Shown here one piece after another: positions 62,630-64,000 of a stretch of DNA of 64,000 nt. The stretch spans positions 62,001 to 126,000 of the forward strand of contig NZ_PVTE01000013.1 in assembly GCF_003002825.1 (NCBI RefSeq). The letters run 5' to 3'. Each line of letters starts with the position of its first letter. Positions within the stretch are counted from its first letter, which is position 1. The notes beneath the pieces are model-generated. The model ran no database searches. It saw nothing but the letters and a program-made list of their open reading frames with translations, and had not been told where the DNA came from. Source of the DNA: Spirosoma oryzae. Its GTDB lineage: Bacteria > Bacteroidota > Bacteroidia > Cytophagales > Spirosomataceae. A program made the translations under genes and the position numbers.

Positions 62630-64000
62630 TTAATCCTTTTCACTGTCTGAAAGCCATTTGATGGCTCCCCAACTGAGTAACTCCCGAATCCTTGCAATGA
62701 CAAGGTTCTGAAATGTGTCTGCTTGCTGTTGTATCTCAACAGAGTTATAATAGCCGGCAATTTCCTGAACCACATCCTGGATAGTTTTTTTCTGGTGAAA
62801 GGCATCCAGTAAAACCATATTCAGGCTGTCCAGCGTCATATGTACCGTATTGAGCGCATGCACGTTGATAAAATGCAGGGTCTGACAGAGCACCGATTCA
62901 TAATGTTCAGTAATAAAGGCATCGTCATCAAAGCAGAATAACTGTTGTAGCAATTCACCTTCGGCCAGATTGAACACGAAGTCCACCTGTTCGTCCAGGC
63001 TCATTTGTTTTGCGTAGAAATATGTCCACCCATCGGCCTGGTCGTTCCGGGTTAAATTCCCCTGATTATAAGCATCCTTAAGGGAATTAAAGTAGCATGA
63101 GTCATATGCTGTAATTGATAGAGCGGGATGCTCGTAGGTTGGATTTGCTAACGGACCATTGTGGGTGCGACAAAGCTTAAGAACTGCATAATATGTATTA
63201 GGAAAATCACAACGAAGTCGCTTCCCCAAATTCATAGTTATTGCCGTATTGCGTTTGTACTGACCCATCGCATGCAGGAAAGTTTGCTTAACTGGAGCAT
63301 CCTCAAAATTGGATAAACCAGGATAAGTAACATCGGTGATTGGCTGATCACCCAACTGACAACCCACTGATATTTGCTCGTGTTGAGCCAGGTAGTAGAG
63401 TAAACACTGCTCCATAAACATGTTAATGTCCCGGGCATGAAGTTGACGAATAAAATTCTGATTTCTTTCAACAAATGTTAAAGCTTCCTGGTAATAAGTG
63501 TCAAAAAAGTGAGCTTGGCATCCTCCAATTATACCAGCGTTGTAAGCATAGTATTCAATTGAATCAGTCGGTACGTAGTGTGGCAGATGTCCTTTCAGAC
63601 TAGTTACTACTTGCACTGATTTCTTATACATTGGAAATTGATATTCCAGATTTTGAACAATTAGCTGATTGTTGAGTAAGCTTTCTGCAAAAGAGTCAAA
63701 AATAAATACGTCATTATCAACGTGTAAAAAAGGTTCCTTTTGGATACTCTGCGCATAAATCTTCGCTAGTCCCCAAAAAATAGGTGGCTGTTCGTCTAAT
63801 TTATTTAACTCAACTCGTACAGATGTATAAGGTAATTTTAGTTGCTCAATCAGCACTTGATAACCGAGTTCATCGGTTACCAACTCGATTTTATCATAAT
63901 ATCTACGTAGCAGATTGGCACTTAAAGCCGTGCTCATCCAGTGGTATTCAGCCGAGTACCATCCCCCAGTTATTAATAGCGGATCAAAGTTTTTAGCACC
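62630..64000 (-). CDS. DUF6734-type glycosyltransferase-like protein (5' end beyond window)
   Basis: The frame runs off the right edge of the window: codons upstream of the ATG at 63937 read in frame as GGWYSAEYHWMSTALSA, which is the family's usual start region, so the real start lies past 64000. At least 456 residues are seen. VELVTDELGYQVLIEQLKLPY-like text (IELVTDELGYQVL) and FLHVDNDVFIFDS (a D-x-D-type motif) recall nucleotide-sugar-dependent enzymes. The family occurs in Bacteroidota peptide-export clusters, but its activity is not known to me. It lies 25 bases upstream of the exporter gene. Confidence 0.8.
   Translation of the reverse strand, partial: GAKNFDPLLITGGWYSAEYHWMSTALSANLLRRYYDKIELVTDELGYQVLIEQLKLPYTSVRVELNKLDEQPPIFWGLAKIYAQSIQKEPFLHVDNDVFIFDSFAESLLNNQLIVQNLEYQFPMYKKSVQVVTSLKGHLPHYVPTDSIEYYAYNAGIIGGCQAHFFDTYYQEALTFVERNQNFIRQLHARDINMFMEQCLLYYLAQHEQISVGCQLGDQPITDVTYPGLSNFEDAPVKQTFLHAMGQYKRNTAITMNLGKRLRCDFPNTYYAVLKLCRTHNGPLANPTYEHPALSITAYDSCYFNSLKDAYNQGNLTRNDQADGWTYFYAKQMSLDEQVDFVFNLAEGELLQQLFCFDDDAFITEHYESVLCQTLHFINVHALNTVHMTLDSLNMVLLDAFHQKKTIQDVVQEIAGYYNSVEIQQQADTFQNLVIARIRELLSWGAIKWLSDSEKD

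Overview
The window looks like chromosome of a member of the Bacteroidota, order Cytophagales, close to Spirosoma or a relative. The basis is family content rather than a marker gene: a protein with a type IX secretion sorting tail, TIG/NHL lipoproteins, a Bacteroidota-type topoisomerase IV A subunit, promoters of the TTG-N19-21-TAnnTTTG type, almost no Shine-Dalgarno sequences, and many palindromic intergenic repeats. Most of the window is GC-rich with ordinary housekeeping genes; roughly 44.8-64 kb is visibly more AT-rich and accessory.

Layout. 1-4.8 kb: end of an unknown gene, TIG/NHL lipoprotein, methyltransferase, GT87 membrane protein, Uma2 protein. 4.8-13.4 kb: a tightly packed minus-strand sulfur operon (metZ, vapBC, a Gfo/Idh oxidoreductase, cysH, an orphan gene, cysD, mntA, a frameshifted hepT, cysN) with toxin-antitoxin genes between the metabolic genes, plus a TauE-type permease upstream. 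13.6-31.3 kb: GH76, glycerophosphodiesterase, a secreted PrcB-like protein, leuS (with a palindromic repeat inserted in frame), a polytopic membrane protein, a D-2-hydroxyacid dehydrogenase, parC, sanA, CAP protein, DinB-like, EVE, miaE-like, and a 53-residue membrane protein. 31.6-44.8 kb: AddB-like nuclease, a lipoprotein, an RND efflux trio, a second VapBC pair, a two-component system and DoxX.

45.5-54.3 kb is a decaying mobile island: tyrosine recombinase, lipoprotein, umuDC with umuC cut by an in-frame stop, an IS4-family element with a frameshifted transposase, a UDG-like protein, a cpYpsA fragment, three tRNA genes (Cys, Phe, Tyr) and a nuclease gene with several lesions. 55.2-64 kb holds a secreted matrixin-like protease and, convergent to it, a peptide-export cluster: DUF6734, C39-peptidase ABC exporter, HlyD adaptor, and a VKOR-thioredoxin protein with a degenerate C39 domain.

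The most interesting locus is 52.93-53.34 kb. A consensus promoter drives a 22-codon, nearly leaderless ORF containing the run FFSFYCF. A sequence at the end of that ORF can pair with the 5' arm of an intrinsic terminator, and the terminator is followed two bases later by tRNA-Cys, tRNA-Phe and tRNA-Tyr. The amino acids concentrated in the leader peptide are the ones these tRNAs carry. This has all the parts of a ribosome-mediated attenuator that switches on replacement tRNAs when charged tRNA-Phe, -Tyr or -Cys runs out. I know of no described example of this kind of control over tRNA genes.
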